Positions 17,209-27,267 of a DNA stretch of 64,000 bases are shown here, one piece after another; the stretch's first letter is position 1, and each line of letters starts with the position of its first letter. The notes beneath the pieces were generated by a model that was not told where the DNA came from, ran no database searches, and was given only the letters and a program-made list of their open reading frames with translations. The DNA lies in the NCBI GenBank assembly GCA_946891915.1, contig CAMPNN010000002.1, positions 62,001 to 126,000 on the forward strand, read 5' to 3'. Both the position numbers and the translations under genes were made by a program. Origin of the DNA: an uncultured Bifidobacteriaceae bacterium. GTDB lineage: Bacteria > Actinomycetota > Actinomycetes > Actinomycetales > Bifidobacteriaceae.

Positions 17209-18519
17209 TCACGCAAACATTTCATTCGCTTTTTTAGAAAGCGCATACCGAAGAGGGCGTTCGCCAATAGAATCAACCATTTCAAGATCAATCAAACCGT
17301 TAAGCGCGCTCACAATCTTTCTCTCACCAATCTTCTCATCAATTGCGTTGCCAACGTATTCGCTTAGTTGCTTGCGAGTCATTGGAGTTGGATTATACGA
17401 AAAAAGCTTATTTTGCAACAAAATGGTCATAACTTCGCGCTGCACTTTAGAAATCGCTGTTTTTTTGGAAAACTCGAATAGCTTATCCATGCAGTAAATA
17501 ATCTGTTTTAATTGCAAAATAATATTGTTCAATACTTCGATCTGCGCTTTTTCAACATATTCCAACATTGTGCAACAAAACATAGTTAAATCATTGCAAT
17601 TAAATACTTCCTGAGCTTTAGAAAATGCAGCATAGTATCCAGATTTTTCTGCACAAATTACAGAGCTTAAGCTCAAAACCGTTGGCATCGAAAGCTGCTC
17701 ATGAAATTGCAAAGCAAGCAAAAACCGCCCAGTTCTGCCGTTTCCATCGTAAAACGGGTGCACGCTCTCAAAAGCATAGTGGCACATGCACGCTTTAATA
17801 AGAGTTGGAACTTCGTTGCTATTCATCAAACTCAACATCTGCGTTAAATGATTTTGAATTTCCACTTCCGTTGCATCGCCATCGTGCACTACATTATTTG
17901 CACCATCACGAATACTTACTTTTTTCTTCCTAAAAATCTCACCATCTGGAATATCGCCTGATTCTAATTCGCCCTGCATAATACTGTCGTAGATTTTTCG
18001 TATATCTTGCAAGGTATGTGGAATTGAAGTGTTACTCTTCTTTGAATCTGCAACTGACTCTACATTCAAATCCGCAACAGAGTCCGTAACAGACTTTTCT
18101 TTAGAATCTGCAAGCTCAAGAAAAAGCTTAGTAAATTCGCTAAAACGCGTATGCTTATTCTGTTCACTCGCAGCAGCAAGCGCTTTGGAAAGCTCTTTTC
18201 TAGTGCTGTGAACACCCTCAATAATGTTGGTATTTTGCACTTCTTTTGCAATAAGTTGCATTAAATACTCGCGCTGAGCAAACCGCGGCAACCTGTTCCA
18301 CGCTTTTTCAACCGCTTTTTCAGCATACGCAATATCATTCATATACGTTACAAGATCTGTTATGCACATTGCAAAAATCTCATGCGCATCAAATACGATT
18401 CCAGAACGATACGTTGCAGGATTATCAATGCGCAATCGATATTCTTCTTCCGCAATATAGCAAGGTTTCGCATTACTTTTAGACATCGCAACCATTTTGC
18501 GTATTGTTTTGTAATCCAT
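17209..18519 (-). CDS. Fic family protein (class II, predicted AMPylator)
   Basis: Protein of 436 residues with an N-terminal Fic_N-like helical part and the catalytic motif HPFYDGNGRTGR at 254-265, complete with His254, Asp258, Asn260 and Arg262. An inhibitory helix motif Thr97-Asn-Ile-Ile-Glu101-Gly102 precedes it (class II order), where Glu101 is expected to block ATP. Residues 143-165 hold a Ser-Val-Ala-Asp repeat that looks like an insert. The C-terminal 100 residues resemble a winged-helix domain. GGAG precedes the ATG, and a 4 x 14-bp tandem repeat lies directly upstream in the leader. It is followed closely by apbE. The target protein is unknown. Confidence 0.88.
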   Translation of the reverse strand: MDYKTIRKMVAMSKSNAKPCYIAEEEYRLRIDNPATYRSGIVFDAHEIFAMCITDLVTYMNDIAYAEKAVEKAWNRLPRFAQREYLMQLIAKEVQNTNIIEGVHSTRKELSKALAAASEQNKHTRFSEFTKLFLELADSKEKSVTDSVADLNVESVADSKKSNTSIPHTLQDIRKIYDSIMQGELESGDIPDGEIFRKKKVSIRDGANNVVHDGDATEVEIQNHLTQMLSLMNSNEVPTLIKACMCHYAFESVHPFYDGNGRTGRFLLALQFHEQLSMPTVLSLSSVICAEKSGYYAAFSKAQEVFNCNDLTMFCCTMLEYVEKAQIEVLNNIILQLKQIIYCMDKLFEFSKKTAISKVQREVMTILLQNKLFSYNPTPMTRKQLSEYVGNAIDEKIGERKIVSALNGLIDLEMVDSIGERPLRYALSKKANEMFA

Positions 18520-18531
18520 AATGCAGCTCCA

Positions 18532-18587
18532 TTTACGTTATTGCGTTTACGTTATTGCGTTTACGTTATTGCGTTTACGTTATTGAG
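18532..18587. repeat. 4 x 14-bp tandem repeat in the fic leader
   Basis: TTTACGTTATTGCG at 18532-18545, 18546-18559, 18560-18573, and TTTACGTTATTGAG at 18574-18587. The first three are identical. The repeat starts 13 bp upstream of the fic start codon, just outside its GGAG ribosome site. Copy-number change would alter promoter or leader length. Confidence 0.9.
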
Positions 18588-18692
18588 GATTTTGTAGTAA
18601 TGTCTTGCAATGTTTTGCTTGCGATATTTTTGCATATACGCAAATAACGCATTTATCACAAAATGATTGCATAGATAACGTAAGAATCTATT

Positions 18693-18725
18693 CTATACCG
18701 ACATTTTGGCAAAATGAAGGCATAG
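18693..18725. repeat. Palindromic element, copy 1
   Basis: CTATACC...CATTTT-GGC-AAAATG...GGCATAG: nested inverted arms that can fold into one hairpin. It shares CTATACCGACATTTT with copy 2. Confidence 0.6.
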
Positions 18726-18743
18726 AGAGCAAAAAACATTCGT

Positions 18744-18776
18744 CTATACCGACATTTTTGCAAAAATGCACTATAG
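18744..18776. repeat. Palindromic element, copy 2
   Basis: CTATACCGACATTTTTGC then AAAAATG...TATAG. The core CATTTTTGCAAAAATG is a perfect 16-bp palindrome flanked by CTATA/TATAG arms. It starts 51 bp after copy 1 and may be a dispersed repeat family. Confidence 0.6.
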
Positions 18777-18825
18777 AAAAATCAGCAGCACTGGCAACAT
18801 AACGCGTTCACTATTCAAGTAACAC

Positions 18826-18860
18826 TAACGCTTGACGTTAGTAACGCAATACGTTACCAT
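18826..18860 (+). promoter_or_regulatory. higBA promoter with two overlapping operators
   Basis: -35 TTGACG (18832-18837), 17-bp spacer, -10 TACCAT (18855-18860). Two inverted repeats with the same half-site lie on it: TAACG-CTTGA-CGTTA (18826-18840) and GTAACG-CAATA-CGTTAC (18841-18857). The higB ATG is only 7 nt after the -10, so the transcript would be leaderless or nearly so. HigA is the expected binder. Confidence 0.7.
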
Positions 18861-18866
18861 AGTTTT

Positions 18867-19154
18867 ATGGAGACGAGAGAAAAGGAACTTAATGATTACC
18901 TATACGGCGGATTATACCCAAAAGGTTATCCCACTGGATTAGAAAAAATCCTAAAAAGAAAGTTGCAAATACTAAAAGCTGCATACGATTTGCAAGATCT
19001 TAAAGCGCCGCCAGGAAATCAGCTTGAGCCACTCAAAGGCAATCTACTTGGATACTGGAGCATAAGAGTAAATAAACAATACAGACTAATTTTCAAATGG
19101 AACAACAATACGAAAGAAGCTTACGATGTCTACTTCGACGACTACCACAGATAA
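18867..19154 (+). CDS. higB: HigB/RelE-type toxin
   Basis: Toxin of 95 residues in the HigB (PF05015) fold of ribosome-dependent mRNA nucleases. It shows the family's pattern: GLEKILKRKLQILKAA, then EPLKGNLLGYWSIRVNKQYRLIF near residues 54-74 and the C-terminal AYDVYFDDYHR. The basic residues around Arg67 and Arg72 and the final Asp-Tyr-His are typical. No ribosome site precedes the ATG, in keeping with a leaderless start. It overlaps higA by 29 nt. The toxin-first order is normal for HigBA. Confidence 0.9.
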   Translation: METREKELNDYLYGGLYPKGYPTGLEKILKRKLQILKAAYDLQDLKAPPGNQLEPLKGNLLGYWSIRVNKQYRLIFKWNNNTKEAYDVYFDDYHR

Positions 19155-19422
19155 CTACTTGAGCACTCCAGGTGAAATTTTGCGCGAAGAATTTATGGAA
19201 CCGCTTAAAATCAGCTCATACAAACTTGCACACACTATCGGTGTATCCCAAACAGCAATCGGAGAAATCTTAAACGGCAAACGCGCGATCAGCGTAGCAA
19301 TGGCATACAAGCTATCTAAAGCTTTTAGAACAACCCCCAATTTTTGGCTCAATCTCCAACTCGACTATGACATTCTGCGATTTGACGAATCCAGCATCAG
19401 CAACATCACGCCACTCGTTTAG
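19126..19422 (+). CDS. higA: HigA-type antitoxin, XRE helix-turn-helix
   Basis: Antitoxin of 98 residues with the HigA family layout: TPGEILREEFMEPLKISSYKLA, a helix-turn-helix at about 30-62 (VSQTAIGEILNGKRAIS), and TTPNFWLNLQLDYD near 80-90. It should neutralise HigB and repress the promoter through the two TAACG...CGTTA operators. Its start lies within the last codons of higB, so translation is coupled. A strong hairpin follows 27 bp after the stop. Confidence 0.9.
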   Translation: MSTSTTTTDNYLSTPGEILREEFMEPLKISSYKLAHTIGVSQTAIGEILNGKRAISVAMAYKLSKAFRTTPNFWLNLQLDYDILRFDESSISNITPLV

Positions 19423-19441
19423 GCGTAACCCATGGTAAGTG

Positions 19442-19474
19442 AAAAAATCGGGCGATGCATAAATGCATCGCCCG
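19442..19474 (-). terminator. Strong terminator between higA and the second fic gene
   Basis: CGGGCGATGCAT and ATGCATCGCCCG form a perfect 12-bp stem with a 2-nt AA spacer. On the minus strand it is followed by a run of six T, so it terminates the HTH-Fic gene. It may also stop higBA from the other side, though the plus-strand tail is weak. Confidence 0.85.
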
Positions 19475-19559
19475 CAAAACTTTCGTTTTCAAATCGCATG
19501 AAACACGCTACCACGCCGCACATACGTTACGCAATACAGTCTCTTTACAAAAGCTTGCA

Positions 19560-20552
19560 TCACAACCCAAAAAGCTTCAACAGCGCACGGAACGTATCTT
19601 GACCGTCATAGCAAGTTTCAACTAGGAATCCACGCTCATTGCTATATTCTTTGAGACCGCGATAATAGTAATATTTCTTTCGATCCTCAATAATAAACGG
19701 CACGATATTATGCTTTAAGCATTCCTTAAAAGCAATCAAACGCCCAACCCTGCCATTTCCATCCTGAAATGGATGTATCCGCTCAAACCTGTAGTGAAAA
19801 TCAACTATATCCTCTAGCTGCAAATTAGTTTTAGCAATATATTCTGCCAACAGCTTACTAATCTCCTCGTGCACTTTTTTCGGCTCGCAAGTTTGCACAC
19901 CTCCTACAACATTCGCACGCAACTTGTAATCACCCACACGAAACCAAGGAAGAAGCTCGTCGCTTGTTCCGCGTTTAAGCAGCAAATGTAAATGCTTAAT
20001 CATGTCTTCACTAAGAGGCCCTTCAGCAACATCAATGCAGTAATCAATCGCGCGAAAATGATTCACTGTTTCAACAATGTCGTCAACTTTAATAGCCGTG
20101 CTCTCTGCTGCGCCAGTGTTTGAATCCGCGCTATCAACTACAGCATCCACCTTTTCTTCGGAATCAATAGTATTAGTTTCAAAAATTCGCCTAGTTTGAT
20201 CTTCGCTTAGTTGGCTTCCTTCAATATGATTCGAGTTATACGTCATGCGAATTTGAAGCTCGTGATAAATTCCACCCGGTATACGATGCTCCTTCTCTTC
20301 CCTAAGTCTTTGCAAAATAGGGTTACTTGAGATTACACGATACAATTCGCTAGGCTTGCATTGTAAATAGTCGCTGATTTTCGCGATTACTGAATTTGAT
20401 AGTTTTTCACCTTTTGATATTTTTGCAATCGTACGAGAAGAAATATGCAGTTCAGCTGCTAACTGAGATTTCTTAATACCTTTTTCTTGTAGCCTTTTGT
20501 TAAATCCCGCGTAATCATACATTTTTAACAGTTCGCTTTCTTCCGCTTGCAT
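19560..20552 (-). CDS. Fic family protein with N-terminal helix-turn-helix
   Basis: Protein of 330 residues. Residues 14-65 form an XRE-type helix-turn-helix (LAAELHISSRTIAKISKGEK at 31-50). A class II inhibitory motif Ser107-Asn-His-Ile-Glu111-Gly112 follows. The catalytic motif HPFQDGNGRVGR is at 260-271 with His260, Asp264, Asn266 and Arg268 present, so it should be active. No good ribosome site precedes ATG 20552 or the alternative ATG 20522. A 10-bp inverted repeat at 20602-20643 lies 50-90 bp upstream and could be the operator of its own DNA-binding domain. Only the Fic core is similar to the other Fic protein here. Confidence 0.88.
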   Translation of the reverse strand: MQAEESELLKMYDYAGFNKRLQEKGIKKSQLAAELHISSRTIAKISKGEKLSNSVIAKISDYLQCKPSELYRVISSNPILQRLREEKEHRIPGGIYHELQIRMTYNSNHIEGSQLSEDQTRRIFETNTIDSEEKVDAVVDSADSNTGAAESTAIKVDDIVETVNHFRAIDYCIDVAEGPLSEDMIKHLHLLLKRGTSDELLPWFRVGDYKLRANVVGGVQTCEPKKVHEEISKLLAEYIAKTNLQLEDIVDFHYRFERIHPFQDGNGRVGRLIAFKECLKHNIVPFIIEDRKKYYYYRGLKEYSNERGFLVETCYDGQDTFRALLKLFGL

Positions 20553-20601
20553 AGTTTTAATTGAGATAAATTATGACGAATCTAAATACTCACGCACTAA
20601 A

Positions 20602-20643
20602 ATCTTTACTTATTTTCCCATAATCAACATCAAAAGTAAAGAT
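20602..20643. promoter_or_regulatory. 10-bp inverted repeat upstream of HTH-fic
   Basis: ATCTTTACTT (20602-20611) and AAGTAAAGAT (20634-20643) are perfect inverted copies 22 bp apart. A third partial copy, TGTAAAGAT, lies at about 20667-20675. The position fits autoregulation by the HTH-Fic protein; binding is inference. Confidence 0.45.
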
Positions 20644-20673
20644 AATTGCTATTTTATGCACGCAAATGTAAAG

Positions 20674-20934
20674 ATGAGCAATACTATAAGCAAAAAGAAA
20701 AGAATATTAGCGCGAGCGCAAACAGACGCCTCCACTTTCAAAAGTGAAAAAATATTAAAGTTTTGAAAGTCAAAATGCGCATATGCTTTCAAAAGTGAAA
20801 AATACTACGATTTTGAAGACGACATTAGTGATGATTCTAAATTGGTGAGCGATACTGCTAGTAGCACCAAGACAAAGGCCAAGTCTGGACATAGCTCTGC
20901 ACTATCACGCGACATTTACTTTACAACGCAGTAA
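20674..20934 (+). pseudogene. Small interrupted reading frame of unknown function
   Basis: ATG 20674 opens a 30-codon basic peptide (MSNTISKKKRILARAQ at its start) that ends at TGA 20764. The same frame continues for 55 further codons to TAA 20934, encoding an acidic then Ser/Thr/Lys-rich tail ending in Arg-Asp-Ile-Tyr-Phe-Thr-Thr-Gln. The segment Phe-Lys-Ser-Glu-Lys occurs on both sides of the stop, 51 bp apart, so an in-frame duplication probably broke a gene of roughly 70 codons. No family was recognised. Confidence 0.35.
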
Positions 20935-21030
20935 AATTTCAATCGGATTTCAGCAATAAAACGACATTTACTTTACAACGCAGTAAAATTTCAATCGAAT
21001 TTCAGCGAAAAAACGACATTTACTTTACAA
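20910..21030. repeat. 52-bp tandem repeat, 2.3 copies
   Basis: Units at 20910-20961 and 20962-21013 differ at a few positions; a 17-bp partial third starts at 21014. Each begins CGACATTTACTTTACAACGC and contains the dyad TTTACT...AGTAAA. The first unit covers the 3' end and stop of the broken small frame. Confidence 0.85.
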
Positions 21031-21040
21031 GTGCGCGATA

Positions 21041-21082
21041 AAAACAAAAAGGCAGGAGCTTGAGAATACCCAAACTCCCGCC
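21041..21082 (-). terminator. Terminator of the atp operon
   Basis: On the minus strand GGCGGGAGTTTG pairs with CAAGCTCCTGCC (12 bp with two G-T pairs) around an 8-nt loop, followed by TTTTTGTTTT. It lies 82 bp after atpC. Confidence 0.88.
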
Positions 21083-21163
21083 TTAATAAGAGATTACTTC
21101 GCTTGCGCAAGTTTATAAAGCTTACTAAAGCAACAAAACTTACGAAAGCAACAAAAGCAAACC

Positions 21164-21478
21164 CTAAATCACTTTTGCGTTAGGCAACACATTTCCGTCT
21201 TTATCAACGTTGCAACTGTGCTCAACAGCAATCGTAATGTGATCATCGTCAACAGAGAAGAAGCCATCCGTCACCTTAAAAACGTGACGCACACCCTTCA
21301 AGTCGTCAACCTTCACGAAACCGTGATCAATTAACGCAAGCACAGCCTCATGCCCAGGAAGCACACCCATTGCGCCATTCACAGAAGGAATGACCACAAA
21401 CTTAGCTCCGCCTTCCCACACAGGATGCCTGGCTGCCACCACACTAACGTGCAGCGATTTTACTTGCTTCTCTGCCAT
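21164..21478 (-). CDS. atpC: F1Fo ATP synthase subunit epsilon
   Basis: Epsilon subunit of 104 residues, the regulatory part of the F1 central stalk. The N-terminal beta-sandwich is recognisable from LHVSVVAARHPVWEGGAKFVV and the GAMGVLPGHEAVLALI motif. The start was moved to ATG 21478, only 2 bp after the atpD stop, instead of an upstream in-frame start inside atpD. The long C-terminal helical domain of E. coli epsilon is absent, as in many actinobacteria. Confidence 0.95.
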   Translation of the reverse strand: MAEKQVKSLHVSVVAARHPVWEGGAKFVVIPSVNGAMGVLPGHEAVLALIDHGFVKVDDLKGVRHVFKVTDGFFSVDDDHITIAVEHSCNVDKDGNVLPNAKVI

Positions 21479-21480
21479 AA

Positions 21481-22974
<1,494 letters not shown>

Positions 22975-23979
22975 CTAATCCTCCTCATTATTCAGCGCAT
23001 CAGCGCTGCCGATAATCTCGGTAAGTTCTTGAGTGATAGATGCCTGGCGAGATGCATTAAGCTTTCTCGTTAAATCATCCACCAAATTGCGGGCGTTGTC
23101 TGTGGCCGTATGCATAGCGTTCTGCCTACTCGCTGTTTCAGAAGCAGCAGAAGTAAGTAAGCACTCGTGAATACGCGACTGAATGTACTTAGGCAAAACA
23201 GCATCCAGCACTTCATCCGAGCTTGGCTCGAAGCAGTACTCAACAGCGTCAGGATTGCTGCGACTAACTGCCTCTTCACGAGCTGAAACTGCACCAGTAG
23301 ACGACAACGATGCTGAAGGCCCAGAAGCTTCTTCGTAATCAGGACGGTGCATAGAAAACTCTTCACCATCCTTCAAAGGAACCAGCTCAACTGGCAGCAT
23401 ACGTAACGTACGAACTTTTTGCCTCACCATATTAATAAATTCGGTGAAAACAATATACAGTTCCGAAACTCCACCTTCTGCTTCCGGAGTCATATAAGCG
23501 TCCATCAAAGTATCGGAAATCTTTTCAGCAATAGTGACATCAGGATGGTCAGTAGAACCTTCCCAAGTACCTGCCACATCGCGATTACGATACTTGTAAT
23601 AAGTAGCACCGCGGCGACCATAAACGTAAAGCTCAGCGTGCTTACCTTCAGCATCAAGCTTAGCAAGAAGCGCCTCAGTCTCGCGAATAATCGAAGACGT
23701 AAACGCACCTGCCATACCACGATCAGAAGTAAGTGCAAGAACCGCTACGCGATTGCCTGGATGATCCTTACCAAATATAGGATGCTTAATATTTGCTTCG
23801 TGATGAGCTACCAACGCCTGCACGGCATCGAAAATTGCGTCACTGTAAGGCTTAGCATTAAGCGCAATATCACGCGCTTTAGCAATATGCGAAGACGCAA
23901 TCATTTCCTGAGCCTTAAAGATTTTACCCAAAGACTGTGTGGAAATAATTCTCGATTTCAATGCAAGTTGGGAGGACAT
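22975..23979 (-). CDS. atpG: F1Fo ATP synthase subunit gamma
   Basis: Central-stalk gamma subunit of 334 residues. N-terminal helix (LKSRIISTQSLGKIFKAQEMIA), a GMAGAF motif near 90, and the conserved C-terminal helix with ASETASRQNAMHTATDNA and LNASRQASITQELTEIIGSADAL. A Ser/Ala-rich segment at about 223-245 lengthens it beyond the usual 290 or so residues, as in bifidobacterial relatives. Confidence 0.96.
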   Translation of the reverse strand: MSSQLALKSRIISTQSLGKIFKAQEMIASSHIAKARDIALNAKPYSDAIFDAVQALVAHHEANIKHPIFGKDHPGNRVAVLALTSDRGMAGAFTSSIIRETEALLAKLDAEGKHAELYVYGRRGATYYKYRNRDVAGTWEGSTDHPDVTIAEKISDTLMDAYMTPEAEGGVSELYIVFTEFINMVRQKVRTLRMLPVELVPLKDGEEFSMHRPDYEEASGPSASLSSTGAVSAREEAVSRSNPDAVEYCFEPSSDEVLDAVLPKYIQSRIHECLLTSAASETASRQNAMHTATDNARNLVDDLTRKLNASRQASITQELTEIIGSADALNNEED

Positions 23980-23982
23980 ACG

Positions 23983-25644
<1,662 letters not shown>

Positions 25645-25660
25645 AATTCTCCTTAATTTA

Positions 25661-26242
25661 CTACTTCACTGCCTGTGTCCAAGCGCCGTTTCGCGCAGAA
25701 CGTTGCAACTGCTTTAGCTGCATCAACATGGTGCGATCGGTTATTTGATCACCGATTTGTATACGCATGCCACCAAGCACGTTTGGATCCACAATTGGGT
25801 TAATGTATGCACGATGACCCAACTTATCGCTGTAGATTTCAATCAAACGCTTGATTTGCTTATCTGTAAGCGGCTGAGCAGTAGTGACAGTAACCAATGT
25901 TTCGCCAGCTTCACGCTCAAATCCTGACCAAGCGCCGCCAAAGCTACCGGTTTTGCCGCTTTCAGCACCGCCATGCCACGTTCCTACTAGATAATGCATA
26001 ATGCGCAATACGACAGGGTGCGCTTTACCTCCAATAAGCTCGTCAATTAGGCGAGACTTATCTTCCGAAGATCTATTCGGATCGGTAATCGCATCAGAAA
26101 GCTCAGGATACTGATCAATCATGTCCATCATTGACGAAAGCTCGTCAGCGATGCGCTGCGCTTCATCGTGCGCATCTGAGATGGCCTGCGCAAGAGAAGA
26201 ACGCGACAAACTATCGTTTGCACGCGATGCCTTTTCTGGCAT
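25661..26242 (-). CDS. atpH: F1Fo ATP synthase subunit delta
   Basis: Peripheral-stalk delta subunit of 193 residues. The C-terminal part is diagnostic: [17 protein letters not shown], then [22 protein letters not shown]. The start was set at ATG 26242, preceded by GAGGAGGTAATA; the frame is open a further 18 codons upstream without a better site. It is a single-domain delta, not the b-delta fusion of mycobacteria. Confidence 0.93.
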   Translation of the reverse strand: MPEKASRANDSLSRSSLAQAISDAHDEAQRIADELSSMMDMIDQYPELSDAITDPNRSSEDKSRLIDELIGGKAHPVVLRIMHYLVGTWHGGAESGKTGSFGGAWSGFEREAGETLVTVTTAQPLTDKQIKRLIEIYSDKLGHRAYINPIVDPNVLGGMRIQIGDQITDRTMLMQLKQLQRSARNGAWTQAVK

Positions 26243-26350
26243 TATTACCTCCTCATTTCTGTAAAACGAAGTAACGCAATTAATATACAAAACCAATAAA
26301 AGCGCAAATTATTTTTTATTTTGCAATTATTAAGTTTTGTATATTAAGCC

Positions 26351-26893
26351 TTACTTAACTTGATCCGAATTTTTAGTATCTCCAACTTCATCAATCACAT
26401 GATCAATAATTTTGGAGCTTACAGTATCGTCATCCAACTTGGATGCAAGAATCTTGCCAGCTAAAGCTGCTGCAAGAACCGACACCTCTCCTTGGAGGCT
26501 GGACATGGCATGCTTATGCTGAGCCTCAATGGAATGCTGAGCTTCACTAATGATTTTCGCAGCATCCTTTTCAGCGCGTTGCCTAGCTTCGCCAATAATT
26601 TTTGAAGCCTCTGCACGAGCCTCTTCGCGAGTTTTTGCAGCATCAGTCTGAGCTTGAGTAAGCTCTTCTTCAATCTGATTCTTTAGTTCATCAGCTTCAC
26701 GCTGCATGTTTGCTGCTTTGGCCATTCCGCCTTCGATTTTTTCTGCGCGTTCATCAAGAATTGCCTGGAATTTAGGCATAATGAACTTGTAGAAAAACAC
26801 TGCAAGAACTACCAAAACTACTAACGACCACACTACGTCGTAAGGCTCAGGCAAGAACAACGCCAAACCATTACTCTCAGATGCATGTGCCAT
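26351..26893 (-). CDS. atpF: F1Fo ATP synthase subunit b
   Basis: Peripheral-stalk b subunit of 180 residues. One membrane helix at about 21-40 is followed by a long charged coiled coil rich in Ala, Glu and Lys (about 45-150), the classical b layout. It follows atpE by 64 bp and precedes atpH by 108 bp; no promoter is evident in either gap. Confidence 0.95.
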   Translation of the reverse strand: MAHASESNGLALFLPEPYDVVWSLVVLVVLAVFFYKFIMPKFQAILDERAEKIEGGMAKAANMQREADELKNQIEEELTQAQTDAAKTREEARAEASKIIGEARQRAEKDAAKIISEAQHSIEAQHKHAMSSLQGEVSVLAAALAGKILASKLDDDTVSSKIIDHVIDEVGDTKNSDQVK

Positions 26894-26957
26894 GGCTTGT
26901 CCTTTCTATTCCTTCAACACTTTTGTATTAGTGCTGGAACGAGTTATTTCGTTCGGT

Positions 26958-27191
26958 TCATTTTCCCATAATGTAGGCAACGAATCCGAGCAAGCCCAGA
27001 ACCTCGATAAATGCCAAACCGACGAACATGAACAGCTGAATGCGGTTTCCGACTTCTGGCTGACGTGCAGTGGATTCCATAGCCTTAGCAACAACTATTG
27101 CCATACCAAGCGCAGGAGAAATTGTTGCAACAGCAAAGCCAAGAATGCTAAGGTTGCCGATCAAGCCTGCGAGAGCGATGATATTATTCAT
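26958..27191 (-). CDS. atpE: F1Fo ATP synthase subunit c
   Basis: Proteolipid c subunit of 77 residues made of two membrane helices joined by the polar Ala-Arg-Gln-Pro-Glu loop (42-46). The ion-binding carboxylate is Glu63 in LAFIEVLGLL. The surroundings look like a proton-type ring, with no clear sodium signature. AGAAAGGAAACC precedes the ATG. Confidence 0.97.
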   Translation of the reverse strand: MNNIIALAGLIGNLSILGFAVATISPALGMAIVVAKAMESTARQPEVGNRIQLFMFVGLAFIEVLGLLGFVAYIMGK

Positions 27192-27267
27192 TGGTTTCCT
27201 TTCTGTTAAAACAGTAACCAGTATAAACCCTTAAGATGGGTAAAATCTGAAGATTTAAGCTATGCTA

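Larger units (their letters stand above)
18520..18866. other. 347-bp divergent intergenic region between fic and higB
   Basis: Holds the 14-bp tandem repeat before fic, two related hairpin sequences at 18693-18725 and 18744-18776, and the higBA promoter with two operator-like inverted repeats. A 65-codon frame on the plus strand runs through the hairpins and is not convincing as a gene. Confidence 0.6.
20553..21163. other. 611-bp gap with operator-like dyad, broken small gene and tandem repeats
   Basis: From left to right: a 10-bp inverted repeat, a small reading frame broken by one TGA (20674-20934), a 51-bp imperfect direct repeat inside it, 2.3 copies of a 52-bp tandem repeat (20910-21030) and the terminator of the atp operon (21041-21082). 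This marks the right border of the island. Confidence 0.6.

Noticed and set aside
18605-18802. 65-codon plus-strand gene
   Set aside because: The frame is created by the two palindromic elements, giving a repeated Ser-Ile-Pro-Thr-Phe peptide, and has no ribosome site.
19442-19474. Regulatory palindrome of HigA
   Set aside because: The 12-bp GC-rich stem with a T run on the minus strand fits a terminator, and it does not share the TAACG/CGTTA half-site.
20910-21030. Possible small CRISPR array
   Set aside because: The repeated units are tandem copies of the whole 52 bp, with no unique spacers between conserved repeats and no cas genes nearby.
8294-21163. Prophage or integrative element
   Set aside because: No integrase, transposase, structural phage gene, direct flanking att repeat or tRNA insertion site was found at the borders.
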